This document shows, piece by piece, positions 7,457 through 15,461 of a DNA stretch of 64,000 nucleotides; position 1 is the first letter of the stretch; every line of letters begins with the position of its first letter. The stretch is from assembly GCA_963669435.1 (NCBI GenBank), contig OY770025.1:1550001-1614000 (forward strand). The letters run 5' to 3'. Under the pieces are notes generated by a model. It saw nothing but the letters and a program-made list of their open reading frames with translations, was not told where the DNA came from and did no database searches. Origin of the DNA: CALJFL01 sp963669435. GTDB lineage: Bacteria; Pseudomonadota; Gammaproteobacteria; Pseudomonadales; Halieaceae. A program made the position numbers and the translations under genes.

Positions 7457-7510
7457 CAATGCAAGCCAGAGCGACGCAGCTACGCTGCGTCGCTCATTGC
7501 AGCGTTGTTA
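7451..7510 (+). repeat. attC-like integron recombination site 6
   Basis: The left core GAGTAAC (7451-7457) is followed by GAGCGACGCAG, a TACG loop and CTGCGTCGCTC, then ATTGCAGCGTTGTTA as the right core. The stem is almost perfect, with the small flanking asymmetry expected of attC sites. Confidence 0.8.
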
Positions 7511-7537
7511 TAGTGACTCGCGACGGGGAGAAAGAAG

Positions 7538-7906
7538 ATGACCGAAGCGGAACTTCTAGAGGCCGGACAATTCGCTTACTCCAACAGTCTGGCTGCCTTT
7601 GCGGTTTACGTGACGATGCTCAGCGGGTATTTGGTGGTGGCCTATTTGGTCGCCAACCAGATGACCCGACCTCAGGCAGTAATTGTAAACGTCCTGTACT
7701 CCCTATTATCAGCAGTTGTAGCAGCCGCCTTTTTTAATTTCGCCCAAGCGGGCTACGAAAACACACGTCTTGCTTTAGAGATGAGCAACCAGAGGGTTGT
7801 TGGCCCGATGCCGATGGTCGCCGAGTCTGCCCTGGTGGTTATAGTTTTTTGCTACCTCGCCAGTTTGAAGTTCATGTGGGATGCAAGGAACCAAAAGGAT
7901 GATTGA
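7538..7906 (+). CDS. Cassette membrane protein B (related to protein A)
   Basis: This 122-residue protein has an N-terminal MTEAELLEAGQ, three hydrophobic helices (about residues 20-37, 47-68 and 92-112) and a loop carrying a helix before the last membrane segment. It shares architecture and N-terminus with the protein encoded at 7052, although side-by-side identity is low. The function is unknown. A GGGGAGAAAG ribosome-binding site precedes ATG 7538. The next gene overlaps its end, so the two are probably translationally coupled. Confidence 0.6.
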   Translation: MTEAELLEAGQFAYSNSLAAFAVYVTMLSGYLVVAYLVANQMTRPQAVIVNVLYSLLSAVVAAAFFNFAQAGYENTRLALEMSNQRVVGPMPMVAESALVVIVFCYLASLKFMWDARNQKDD

Positions 7907-8150
7907 CGACGTATTGGGCGGAGCGTTTCGTATTTTATCTGGCTTCTTCAAGGACTTTGTTATCGATGTCGTATTTGGCGTCGTCTTCTATACGGTGGGC
8001 TGGCTCTGCCTACGAATCCTGTCACTAGGGCGAACACCGTCAGCTCCGCTGCTGGAAGGAGTAAGCGAGAACTATGACACCGATGACGGTTGGGTGGCCA
8101 TATTTGGAGGTGTGCTTTTGCTGGGTATCTTCCTGAAGGTGTATTTCTAG
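7899..8150 (+). CDS. Small two-helix membrane protein
   Basis: This 83-residue protein has hydrophobic helices at about residues 20-43 and 66-83 and a short polar loop; the C-terminus is inside or at the membrane. I recognise no family. ATG 7899 overlaps the last codons of the preceding gene by 8 nt, and an in-frame ATG at 7881 is an alternative. The overlap suggests co-translation with membrane protein B. Confidence 0.5.
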   Translation: MIDDVLGGAFRILSGFFKDFVIDVVFGVVFYTVGWLCLRILSLGRTPSAPLLEGVSENYDTDDGWVAIFGGVLLLGIFLKVYF

Positions 8151-8223
8151 GATGCGAGGAGTTCCACCTAATATGAACAACCATATCGAGCCCTGCGCTC
8201 GCCCCATGTGCAGGTGAGATTGA

Positions 8224-8508
8224 ATGACTAAGGTGGTACTCAAAGGGCATATCATTGTTTCCGAATGTGACCTTGCAGCAGTGAAAGAGGAACTACCCAA
8301 TCACATCGCACTCACCAGGGATGAAGAAGGGTGCTTAGTCTTCGAGGTATCTCAAGCCCCGGATAATCCGTTTCGATTTAACGTCTACGAAGAATTTGAT
8401 AACGCTAATTCCTACCGGTCTCACCAGAGCAGGGTTCAGGCTTCCGTTTGGGGTAGCATTACAACCAATGTAGAACGTCACTACACATTAGAAGGAATGG
8501 AGGATTAG
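8224..8508 (+). CDS. Putative quinol monooxygenase (YgiN/ABM-like)
   Basis: This 94-residue protein fits the small ABM-domain dimer family: a VVLKGHIIV first strand, HIALTRDEEGCLVFEVSQ in the middle, FNVYEEFDNANSYRSHQ, and an aromatic/His-containing helix before the last strand. The EEGCLVFEV and VYEEF patterns resemble YgiN-type quinol monooxygenases. No attC site separates it clearly from the gene upstream, so it may be a cassette gene whose site has decayed. Substrate unknown. Confidence 0.75.
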   Translation: MTKVVLKGHIIVSECDLAAVKEELPNHIALTRDEEGCLVFEVSQAPDNPFRFNVYEEFDNANSYRSHQSRVQASVWGSITTNVERHYTLEGMED

Positions 8509-8592
8509 TGCGGAGTGCTGTGAATAACAACTACCGCCATTTCGCCCCGTCACGGCGGGTCGATATTCGTAGCATTCTGAAATGATCAGTCT

Positions 8593-9816
8593 ATGAGCCA
8601 AAGAATAGTTTCGTTAGATGTGCTCCGCGGCGTTGCTGTACTTGGCATTCTTCTTGGCAATATGGCGCAGTATTTTCTGCCGCATCTGTTGGTAGACATC
8701 CCCTCTAGCCTTTCAGGTGACAATCAGACCGATCTATGGTCCTGGTACCTGATTCGCGTAATGGTTGACGGGAAATTTCTAACCCTATTTGCATTTTTAT
8801 TCGGGATCAGCTTCTCCATCCTCTATGAGCGAATGCTAGGTCGATCTGCAAACAATATGCCCATGGTCCGACGTCTGTTCGCCCTGTTCATTGTTGGCTT
8901 ACTACATGCCATATTGTTTTATTATGCCGACGTGCTTACGGCCTACGCGGTGGCCGCAGTATTGCTGTGGCCCACCATGCGCTGGCACCCGCGCACTCAG
9001 CTCTTGCTCGGCTTTGCGTTGCTTATACTTATTGTCGGACCTTGGAACTACCTCGTTTCCGGGCAGGAGCCAGATGCCCAGACGCTACCACAAGCGGTAG
9101 AGGATGCCCGTACGGCCTATCAATCCAAGCCGCCGATTCTCAGCGGCATTGACGAAAGAGCGGTGGCCGCCCTGCGCGAAACCTCGGCTTTTTCCAATGG
9201 CCCCTTATCAGCCTCATTTGAGGCAAGGTTAGCTCGTTATGGGGACATCATTCTTGTATTGGTTTTCTACGTGGTCTGGCGGTCTCTGGCTTTATTTCTC
9301 ATCGGTGCCGGGTTGATGCGCAGTGGCTGGCTACTGAGCCAGTCTGCTGGCAACTGGGTACGTCTTGCACTGATAACATGCGTTCCCGGGATTGTTTTGA
9401 GCATCATGGCTGCGATAGGCATGCACAGTGAATACCTGGCGCCGCAAGGACGGACGGGGTGGCTTTCTGTGGCGCAGGAGGTTGGCACTCTTTTCCTGGC
9501 AGGAGGTATCGCAGCTATAGTCTTTTGGTGGTGTTCCGGTGACCTGTCATCATTGGCGGCAAGAGGCCTGGCAGCGGTTGGACGTACGGCGCTGAGTAAC
9601 TACATTGGCCAGTCCGCTGTGATGAGCCTGCTTGCTACTCACGTAGGATTAGGACTCTTTGGCAGTTTATCGCGTGCTGAGACTATCGGCCTTGCCCTCC
9701 TGTTCTTTGTCATTCAGATGGCGCTCTCCCTTGCCTGGCTCTCGCGTTACAAAATGGGTCCACTCGAATGGCTCTGGCGTTGTTTCACCTACTGGCATCG
9801 GGTACCAAACCGCTGA
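8593..9816 (+). CDS. DUF418 family membrane protein (YeiB-like)
   Basis: This 407-residue protein begins with the family hallmark RIVSLDVLRGVAVLGILLGN and has about nine to ten transmembrane helices. A C-terminal DUF418 region contains GRTALSNYIGQS and GPLEWLWR, both characteristic. These proteins are predicted membrane transporters or acyltransferase-like proteins of unknown substrate. It marks the right edge of the AT-rich cassette region, and its base composition is closer to the rest of the chromosome. Confidence 0.85.
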   Translation: MSQRIVSLDVLRGVAVLGILLGNMAQYFLPHLLVDIPSSLSGDNQTDLWSWYLIRVMVDGKFLTLFAFLFGISFSILYERMLGRSANNMPMVRRLFALFIVGLLHAILFYYADVLTAYAVAAVLLWPTMRWHPRTQLLLGFALLILIVGPWNYLVSGQEPDAQTLPQAVEDARTAYQSKPPILSGIDERAVAALRETSAFSNGPLSASFEARLARYGDIILVLVFYVVWRSLALFLIGAGLMRSGWLLSQSAGNWVRLALITCVPGIVLSIMAAIGMHSEYLAPQGRTGWLSVAQEVGTLFLAGGIAAIVFWWCSGDLSSLAARGLAAVGRTALSNYIGQSAVMSLLATHVGLGLFGSLSRAETIGLALLFFVIQMALSLAWLSRYKMGPLEWLWRCFTYWHRVPNR

Positions 9817-9818
9817 CG

Positions 9819-10133
9819 TTATGGAGCCTTCCTCGACCGCCAGTACCCTGGCTTCCTGGAATGATGCGCTAATGCCACGATCACAGTTGACGCGGGCAGC
9901 TCGTACACGATCAAGGAAAAGGGGAATTTGTGCAGGATTAATTTCTGAGCACCTTTGAGCCCTGCTTCCCCAACGACTTGCGTGAGCGGTGGATTTTCCT
10001 CAGCGAGAAGATCTAGCGCATGCTGAAAGGCATCAATGAATCGTTCCCCCAGTCCGGCTGGTTCGCTCTCGTACCAAGCGGCGGCTTCTTGAAACTCTTC
10101 GGCGGCTTCCTTGCCAATCCTTACAGGTTTCAT
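9819..10133 (-). CDS. RelE/ParE-family toxin
   Basis: This 104-residue protein has the ParE-type arrangement: an EAAEEFQEAAAWYESE helix, a long second helix with FIDAFQHALDLL, a central KLILHKFPFSLIVYEL beta-hairpin and a terminal HHSRKPGYWRSR. Members inhibit translation or DNA gyrase when free of antitoxin. Its ATG overlaps the stop of the antitoxin gene (ATGA), the usual coupling. It is on the opposite strand from the cassette genes, so it is probably not a normal cassette. Confidence 0.85.
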   Translation of the reverse strand: MKPVRIGKEAAEEFQEAAAWYESEPAGLGERFIDAFQHALDLLAEENPPLTQVVGEAGLKGAQKLILHKFPFSLIVYELPASTVIVALAHHSRKPGYWRSRKAP

Positions 10134-10372
10134 TTTCTCTGGATGCGTTGCCTCGCATTTGCCAGCACCTGCTCGGGATCAAGGGTCAGAGCCGGGTTGG
10201 CCTCCAGCTCGTTGATTCTCTTGCAAACCTCCAAGTCCCAGGCAGCAGCGAGCCCGGGATCGGCGGGACCATCTAAACTGGCCACCAGGTCGCTGGCCAA
10301 TCGTGCCCGGTCTGCCTCCGAGAGTGCTAACGCCTCACTTCGGACGGATTCAAGTTGTGCAGTTGTCATCAT
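10130..10372 (-). CDS. Addiction-module antitoxin (putative addiction module component family)
   Basis: This 80-residue protein has the pattern of small helical antitoxins: ALALSEADRARLASDLVASLDG near the N-terminus, then a W-containing helix (AAAWDLEVCKRINELE) and a C-terminal toxin-binding tail (LDPEQVLANARQRI). ATG 10372 is chosen because AGAGGTGG lies just upstream; ATG 10369 is a second option. It is the first gene of the toxin-antitoxin operon and overlaps the toxin ATG by 4 nt. Confidence 0.85.
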   Translation of the reverse strand: MMTTAQLESVRSEALALSEADRARLASDLVASLDGPADPGLAAAWDLEVCKRINELEANPALTLDPEQVLANARQRIQRK

Positions 10373-10498
10373 TGCCACCTCTACAGCGACTATACTACAG
10401 ATCATCCACCGGACAGACATCCATAACAGGCACAGACTGAATGTGGCGAAAACATTGTGCACCCAATCTGTGTGGGTTATCCCCAAGTAGAGCAAGCT

Positions 10499-10858
10499 AT
10501 GAACACGAACGACAAAATCAATTACGTCGAATTCCCCGCCCGGGATATCGAGGCCACCAAGACGTTCTTTGCAACTGTCTTTGGATGGAGCTTTGAGGAT
10601 TTCGGCCCGGATTACGCCGCTTTCTACAATCAAGGGATCGATGGTGGCTTCTATAGCGCTGATACAGCATCGTCCGCACAATCAGGAGGGGCTCTTATCG
10701 TCCTGTATTCTGACTCACTCGAAGACGTTCAAGCACGGGTCAAGCGAGCGGGCGGCTCGATTGTGAAGCCTATTTTTTCCTTTCCAGGAGGTCGCCGCTT
10801 TCATTTTATTGAGCCTAGCGGCAATGAACTGGCAGTATGGAGTGATGTCGGCACGTAA
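10499..10858 (+). CDS. VOC (glyoxalase/bleomycin-resistance) superfamily protein
   Basis: This 119-residue protein has the beta-alpha-beta-beta-beta repeat of the VOC fold. It starts INYVEFPARDIEATKTFFATVFGW, and has GGFYSAD, IVLYSDSLEDVQARVKRAGG and FHFIEPSGNELAVWS at the end. The final E and the N-terminal E are candidate metal ligands. Substrate unknown. ATG 10499 is favoured over an upstream in-frame ATG at 10457 because the family sequence starts shortly after it. Confidence 0.85.
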   Translation: MNTNDKINYVEFPARDIEATKTFFATVFGWSFEDFGPDYAAFYNQGIDGGFYSADTASSAQSGGALIVLYSDSLEDVQARVKRAGGSIVKPIFSFPGGRRFHFIEPSGNELAVWSDVGT

Positions 10859-10896
10859 TAGGCACCTGATCGAAACACAACTTGAGGCATACGCCG

Positions 10897-11232
10897 ATGA
10901 CAGTTAAAGAATACCTCGAGGACATCCCGCCGGAGCGAGCTGAAAAGATGAATTCCCTGATTGATCTCATCAAGGAACTCTATCCAGACGCCGCTGAATC
11001 GATGAAATACAAAATGCCAACCTATGAATCTCCCGAAGGATGGGTAGCAGTAGCAAACCAGAAGAACTACGTTTCACTCTATACGTGTAGTCCTGAGCAC
11101 CTGGTGGAGTTCAAGAAGAAACATCCCAAGATCAAAACCGGGAAAGGCTGTATTAACTTCACCAACAGCGTAGACATACCCCTGGATGATCTTGAGAGCG
11201 TGATCAAAAGTGCCATGAGCAGGGGGCACTGA
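10897..11232 (+). CDS. DUF1801 (YdhG-like) protein
   Basis: This protein of about 111 residues has the YdhG/DUF1801 pattern: EYLEDIPPERAEKMNSLIDLI, AAESMKYKMPTYE, YVSLYTCSPEHLVEFKKKHP, GKGCINF and a final DLESVIK helix. The family is compact and cytosolic, related to frataxin-like folds, with no firm function. GAGG at 10884-10887 supports ATG 10897; an in-frame TTG at 10882 would add five residues. Confidence 0.85.
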   Translation: MTVKEYLEDIPPERAEKMNSLIDLIKELYPDAAESMKYKMPTYESPEGWVAVANQKNYVSLYTCSPEHLVEFKKKHPKIKTGKGCINFTNSVDIPLDDLESVIKSAMSRGH

Positions 11233-11329
11233 GTCACGCTTCACCGTTGGTGGTTGTGTGGGGGCTGGCCTGGGGGGAACTATACCGAGCGCCTAACCCT
11301 TGACGCTGCACCTTAGCCAGACACCGCGG

Positions 11330-12271
11330 CTACCCGGCGCCTCTTTTCCTGCTCGCCGCCATGTGCAGGAACTCGAGTGCCAGCGTTGCTCCGGCAAGCG
11401 AAGTGATATCCGCGTGATCATACGGCGGGGAAACTTCCACCACGTCAAAGCCGACGATATTGAGGTCGGCGATGCCCTGTAGGATCTGCAACACCCGCGA
11501 GGTCGACAGGCCGCCGACAACCGGGGTACCTGTACCGGGCGCATAGGCCGGGTCAAGGCAGTCAATGTCGAAGGTGAGATAGGCGGGGTTATCGCCCACC
11601 CTGTTACGAATGGACGCGATCGTTTCAGCCGCCGACTGTTCATTCGCCTGGTGTGCATCGATCACTTCGAAAGCGTGTGACGCCGGGTCATATTCAGTAC
11701 GTATGCCTACCTGGATAGAGCAGCCCGGGTCGATAATGCCCTCCTCGGGCGCCCGGGCAAACATGCAGCCGTGATTGTACTTGTTCTCCTCATCGTAGGT
11801 GTCGGTGTGGGCGTCAAAGTGAATCAACGCCATTTTACCGTGGGTTTGCGCGAGCCCGCGTATCAGCGGCAAGGCAACGAAATGATCACCGCCAAAGCTC
11901 ACCAGGGTTTTACCGGCGGCAGAAATTCGAGCGGCATGTGCCTCTACCTGCGCCAGCATGTCCTCACTGTCGCCGTACATAAACTCCACGTCGCCATAGT
12001 CGATAGCGTTTAGTTCTTTCGCCAGTGAGAACGTCCAGGGCCAGCGAGGCTCTTCCCAGCGTAGATTGCCACTGGCCTGGCGAATGCCCCTGGGGCCGAA
12101 GCGTGTACCGGAGCGGCCAGAGGTTCCCAGGTCATAGGGCACACCCATCACCACCGCGTCTAGCTCCGGGGATGACAGGTCCCGGCTCAGGGGCAGGTTC
12201 ATGTATCCGAAGATATTCGCGTAAAACGACGGATCGTCGACGGGGAATTGATCGTTGTCTGAATTGCTCAA
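11330..12271 (-). CDS. speB: Agmatinase (ureohydrolase family)
   Basis: This 313-residue protein is a binuclear-manganese ureohydrolase. Metal ligands are visible as GGDH (H130), HFDAHTD (D153, H155, D157) and FDIDCLDP (D235, D237). Agmatinase hydrolyses agmatine to putrescine and urea. The start is TTG 12271, preceded by AAGGAA at suitable spacing. It lies directly downstream of a gamma-glutamylpolyamine synthetase gene on the same strand and opposite a putrescine-type aminotransferase, so a polyamine role is well supported. Guanidinobutyrase activity is an alternative. A second ureohydrolase gene lies at 36619-37578. Confidence 0.9.
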   Translation of the reverse strand: MSNSDNDQFPVDDPSFYANIFGYMNLPLSRDLSSPELDAVVMGVPYDLGTSGRSGTRFGPRGIRQASGNLRWEEPRWPWTFSLAKELNAIDYGDVEFMYGDSEDMLAQVEAHAARISAAGKTLVSFGGDHFVALPLIRGLAQTHGKMALIHFDAHTDTYDEENKYNHGCMFARAPEEGIIDPGCSIQVGIRTEYDPASHAFEVIDAHQANEQSAAETIASIRNRVGDNPAYLTFDIDCLDPAYAPGTGTPVVGGLSTSRVLQILQGIADLNIVGFDVVEVSPPYDHADITSLAGATLALEFLHMAASRKRGAG

Positions 12272-12303
12272 TGCGTATTCCTTAATGCGGGCATGGCCTG
12301 TGG

Positions 12304-13653
12304 CTACAAACAGGCATCATATTCCAGTGGCGTTACCTGGCTGTCAAAGGTATCCAGTTCCTGTTGCTTGAGAACAGTGAACACCTTTTGAAATTCTGTG
12401 CCAAGTCGGTTGGCAACAAACTGACTGTCAGCAAAGCGCGCCAGTGCATCGGGCCAATACCGCGGAAGGCTGGGGGGTACCTGGTCGTAGGCATTACCCG
12501 TCAGTGCTTGTGGTGGTGTCATTTTCTGCTCGATACCGTCCAGCATGCCAGCGAGCAGGGTCGCAATCACCAGGTGGGGATGCGCATCCGCGCCCGGCAC
12601 GCGATGTTCGATACGGGTGGCCGCTGGCGAGTCTGCCGGCACTCGAACAGCAACGGTGCGATTCTCATAACCCCAGGTCGGCGCCAGCGGTGCGTGGGTG
12701 CCCCGCTGGAAACGGCGATAGGAATTAAGGTTAGGTGCGAACACCAGCATGCTGTCTTCCATGTTGGCCAGGCAACCCGCTATGGCCTGCTCTAACAGTG
12801 GCGTGCCCTTACCACTGCCATCATCGAAAGCATTATTGCCATCTTTATCCACCAGGCTGCAGTGCAGGTGCATACCATTACCGGCCAGGTCGCCAAAGGG
12901 TTTGGCCATAAAACTCGCCACCATCCCATGCTTGTTAGCTACACCGCGAATAACCCGGCGCAACATGACTGCCTGGTCTGCCGCAACCAACGCATCCGGG
13001 CTATGGAACAGGTTGATCTCGTATTGAGAGGGCGCGCTTTCCTTGATCAGGGTATCGATGGGTAACTGTTGGGCCGTGCAGGCGTCGCGAATATCGTGCA
13101 TTAACCCGGCCATATCGGCCATGGTTTCAATACCGTAAGTCTGCCCTGACGCCAAAGCACCACCCACGCAATCGTTCTGAGTGTGGATAGGCCTGCCGAG
13201 CTTATCCCTGCCTTTTCTAAACAGGTAAAACTCCATTTCGCTGGCGACAACAGGGGTAAGCCCGAGCGCGGCAAAGCGATCTACCTGCTGCTGCAACAAC
13301 ACCCTCGGGTCAATCGCGCAGGGCTCACCACTGAGCTCACGTAGGGAAATCATTATCTGGCCCGTGGGGCGATCCAGCCAGGTCGCACGAGCCAGGGTGC
13401 GGATATCGGCATCACACATACCGTCACCATCCCCGGAATCGAAAACCCACTCCTCTGCATCGCGGCCCCAGACATCAAAAGCCACCGAGCTAACTGGCAG
13501 CTTCAGCCCACCCTCGATCAGTTTATGGACCTTGTCCCGCGTTACCCACTTGCCGCGCAGGCCGCCGGCCAGGTCGGGCAAAATGACTTCAAAGACTTCG
13601 ATATCCGGGTTGGCAGCCAGGAATTTATCCAGTTGCTCAATGCGCTCAGCCAT
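12304..13653 (-). CDS. puuA: Gamma-glutamylpolyamine synthetase (glutamine synthetase family)
   Basis: This 449-residue protein belongs to the type I glutamine-synthetase superfamily: an N-terminal beta-grasp domain, then a catalytic domain with SEMEFYLF, NGMHLHCSLVD, RYRRFQRGTHAPLAP-like and RIEHRVPGADAHPHLVIA motifs. Several copies in polyamine gene clusters (PuuA, PauA) ATP-dependently join glutamate to putrescine or longer polyamines. Placement between agmatinase and a divergent SpuC-like aminotransferase supports that role rather than ammonia assimilation. It is transcribed before the agmatinase, 32 nt apart. Confidence 0.85.
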   Translation of the reverse strand: MAERIEQLDKFLAANPDIEVFEVILPDLAGGLRGKWVTRDKVHKLIEGGLKLPVSSVAFDVWGRDAEEWVFDSGDGDGMCDADIRTLARATWLDRPTGQIMISLRELSGEPCAIDPRVLLQQQVDRFAALGLTPVVASEMEFYLFRKGRDKLGRPIHTQNDCVGGALASGQTYGIETMADMAGLMHDIRDACTAQQLPIDTLIKESAPSQYEINLFHSPDALVAADQAVMLRRVIRGVANKHGMVASFMAKPFGDLAGNGMHLHCSLVDKDGNNAFDDGSGKGTPLLEQAIAGCLANMEDSMLVFAPNLNSYRRFQRGTHAPLAPTWGYENRTVAVRVPADSPAATRIEHRVPGADAHPHLVIATLLAGMLDGIEQKMTPPQALTGNAYDQVPPSLPRYWPDALARFADSQFVANRLGTEFQKVFTVLKQQELDTFDSQVTPLEYDACL

Positions 13654-13838
13654 GGGCGACTTCCAAGTAAGAATTATTGTTTTGCAACAGGGTTTGAAAC
13701 ACCACTTTAGGGGTAATTTCTAACTCCTGCCAATGTGCCAAACTATTAAACAATGCTGCACAACAAACAGCCATACCACTTCGGGGTAGATTGTTCAGAA
13801 CGAAACTGAACGCAGATTACCATCACAAGGATGATCAC

Positions 13839-15206
13839 ATGAACATGAAAGCAAACACCGCCGCGCTGCGACAGCTGGACCAGGATCACCACCTGCACCC
13901 GTTTACCGACTTTGAGGGTTACGCCAAAAACGGCGGCCGCATCATGAACAAAGCGGAGCACATCTACATCTACGATTCCGACGGCCACAAGATGCTGGAC
14001 GGTATGTCAGGCCTATGGTGCTGCAACCTGGGCTACAGCCAAAAGAGTATTGTTGAGGCTATCTACCAGCAAATGCAGGAGTTGCCCTACTACAACAACT
14101 TCTTCCAGTGCTCGAATCAACCTGCGGTCGAGTTGGCCAAGGCGCTGGTAGACGTTACCCCTGCACAGTTCAACCACGTGTTTTTTACCAACTCCGGCTC
14201 CGAGGCTAACGACACCAACATCAGACTGGTGCACCGCTATTTCGACCTGTTGGAAAAGCCCGAGAAAAAACTAATCATCAGTCGCAAAAATGCCTATCAC
14301 GGCAGCACCATCGCAGCTGCCTCGCTGGGTGGCATGAGTGCCATGCACAAACAAGCTCGCGGTCTCGACTATGTGCACCACATCAGCCAGCCCAACTGGT
14401 TTGCCGATGGCGGCGACATGGACCCCAACGAGTTTGGCCTGAAGGTAGCGCGCGAGCTGGAAGCCAAGATCGATGAGCTCGGCGAAGACAAGGTGGCGGC
14501 GTTTATCGCAGAGCCAGTACAGGGTGCGGGCGGCGTAATCATCCCGCCCGATAGCTACTGGCCGGAGATTCAGCGCATCTGCGACGAGCGGGACATTCTG
14601 TTAATCGCCGATGAAGTCATCTGTGGTTTTGGCCGCACCGGCAATTGGTTCGGCAGCGAAACCTACGGCATCAAGCCCGATCTGATCACCTTCGCCAAAG
14701 CTGTAACCAATGGTTACATCCCCTTGGGCGGCGTCATGGTCGGCGACAGGATCACCGACGTGTTACTGGCGGGCGGCGGCGAGTTTGCCCACGGTCTTAC
14801 CTACTCCGGCCACCCGGCAGCCTGTGCCGCCGGCCTGGAAACGCTGCGCATCCTGAAAGAAGGCAACATTATCGAAACCGCCGCGAAAGACGTTGCACCG
14901 CATTTTCAAAAACGCCTGCGCGAATTTGTCGACCACCCGATTGTTGGCGAGGTACGCGGCACCGGTATGTTCGCCGCCGTCGAACTGGTAAGCGACAAGG
15001 CCAAGCGAGAGCCGCTGGCACCGGAATCTGAAGGTGCGGTGTACTGCCGCAATCGTGCCAATGAGAACGGCCTGATGGTAAGGCAAACAGGCGATGCCAT
15101 GATTATGGCGCCACCACTTATCTGCAACACAGCGGAGATTGATACCCTGATTGAAAAGCTGGGTGTTGCGCTGGATGAAACGGCTGCGCATTACAAGATC
15201 AGCTAA
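13839..15206 (+). CDS. spuC: Putrescine-type class III aminotransferase (SpuC-like)
   Basis: This 455-residue PLP enzyme of the omega-aminotransferase family has NSGSEANDTNIR near residue 118, IADEVICGFGRTG (PLP-ring Asp 258), and the Schiff-base lysine K287 in LITFAKAVTNGYIPLGG. SpuC transfers the amino group of putrescine or similar amines to pyruvate. ATG 13839 is preferred, with AAGGA just upstream; an ATG at 13791 lacks support. It is divergent from puuA, and the shared 185-nt spacer should hold both promoters. A terminator follows. Confidence 0.9.
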   Translation: MNMKANTAALRQLDQDHHLHPFTDFEGYAKNGGRIMNKAEHIYIYDSDGHKMLDGMSGLWCCNLGYSQKSIVEAIYQQMQELPYYNNFFQCSNQPAVELAKALVDVTPAQFNHVFFTNSGSEANDTNIRLVHRYFDLLEKPEKKLIISRKNAYHGSTIAAASLGGMSAMHKQARGLDYVHHISQPNWFADGGDMDPNEFGLKVARELEAKIDELGEDKVAAFIAEPVQGAGGVIIPPDSYWPEIQRICDERDILLIADEVICGFGRTGNWFGSETYGIKPDLITFAKAVTNGYIPLGGVMVGDRITDVLLAGGGEFAHGLTYSGHPAACAAGLETLRILKEGNIIETAAKDVAPHFQKRLREFVDHPIVGEVRGTGMFAAVELVSDKAKREPLAPESEGAVYCRNRANENGLMVRQTGDAMIMAPPLICNTAEIDTLIEKLGVALDETAAHYKIS

Positions 15207-15214
15207 GACTTTCT

Positions 15215-15240
15215 AAACCCGGCTATTGCCGGGTTTTTTG
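15215..15240 (+). terminator. Rho-independent terminator after the aminotransferase
   Basis: The stem AAACCCGGC / GCCGGGTTT with a TATT loop is followed by a T run, 9 nt after the stop codon. Confidence 0.9.
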
Positions 15241-15289
15241 TATCTGGAGAACACGCTTTTGTTCAACATTTACTCCATGGAGCCGAGGG

Positions 15290-15379
15290 GGTGTTAGCTT
15301 TTTGGGACTGTCTGAGGCATGGATGCCGAAGCCAAGCCCCCATGGATGGGTTCACGGCGTGTCCCAAAAAGCTAACACC
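15290..15379. repeat. 90-bp inverted-repeat element
   Basis: Two perfect 19-bp arms, GGTGTTAGCTTTTTGGGAC (15290-15308) and its reverse complement (15361-15379), enclose 52 bp. Inside, GGCATGGATGCC is a smaller near-palindrome followed by CCATGGATGGG. The element lies between a terminator and the next gene and codes for nothing. It looks like a dispersed intergenic repeat (REP/MITE-like); only one copy is in this window. Confidence 0.75.
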
Positions 15380-15461
15380 GCCTTGGCGTATCGAGGACTT
15401 CATGAGCTATGGTAGATGTTGAGACACACATGAAATTGTTTTGCACTTCGGAATTGCACCC

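Noticed and set aside
8151..8223. Possible attC site before the second ABM gene
   Set aside because: ACCTAATATG resembles a damaged left core; arms and right core are missing.
8509..8592. Possible attC site before the DUF418 gene
   Set aside because: AATAACAAC resembles a left core and a CGCC/GGCGGG hairpin is present, but there is no right core.
10373..10681. Longer version of the minus-strand antitoxin
   Set aside because: The extra N-terminal sequence is not antitoxin-like and antiparallels the VOC gene; a good ribosome-binding site supports the short form.
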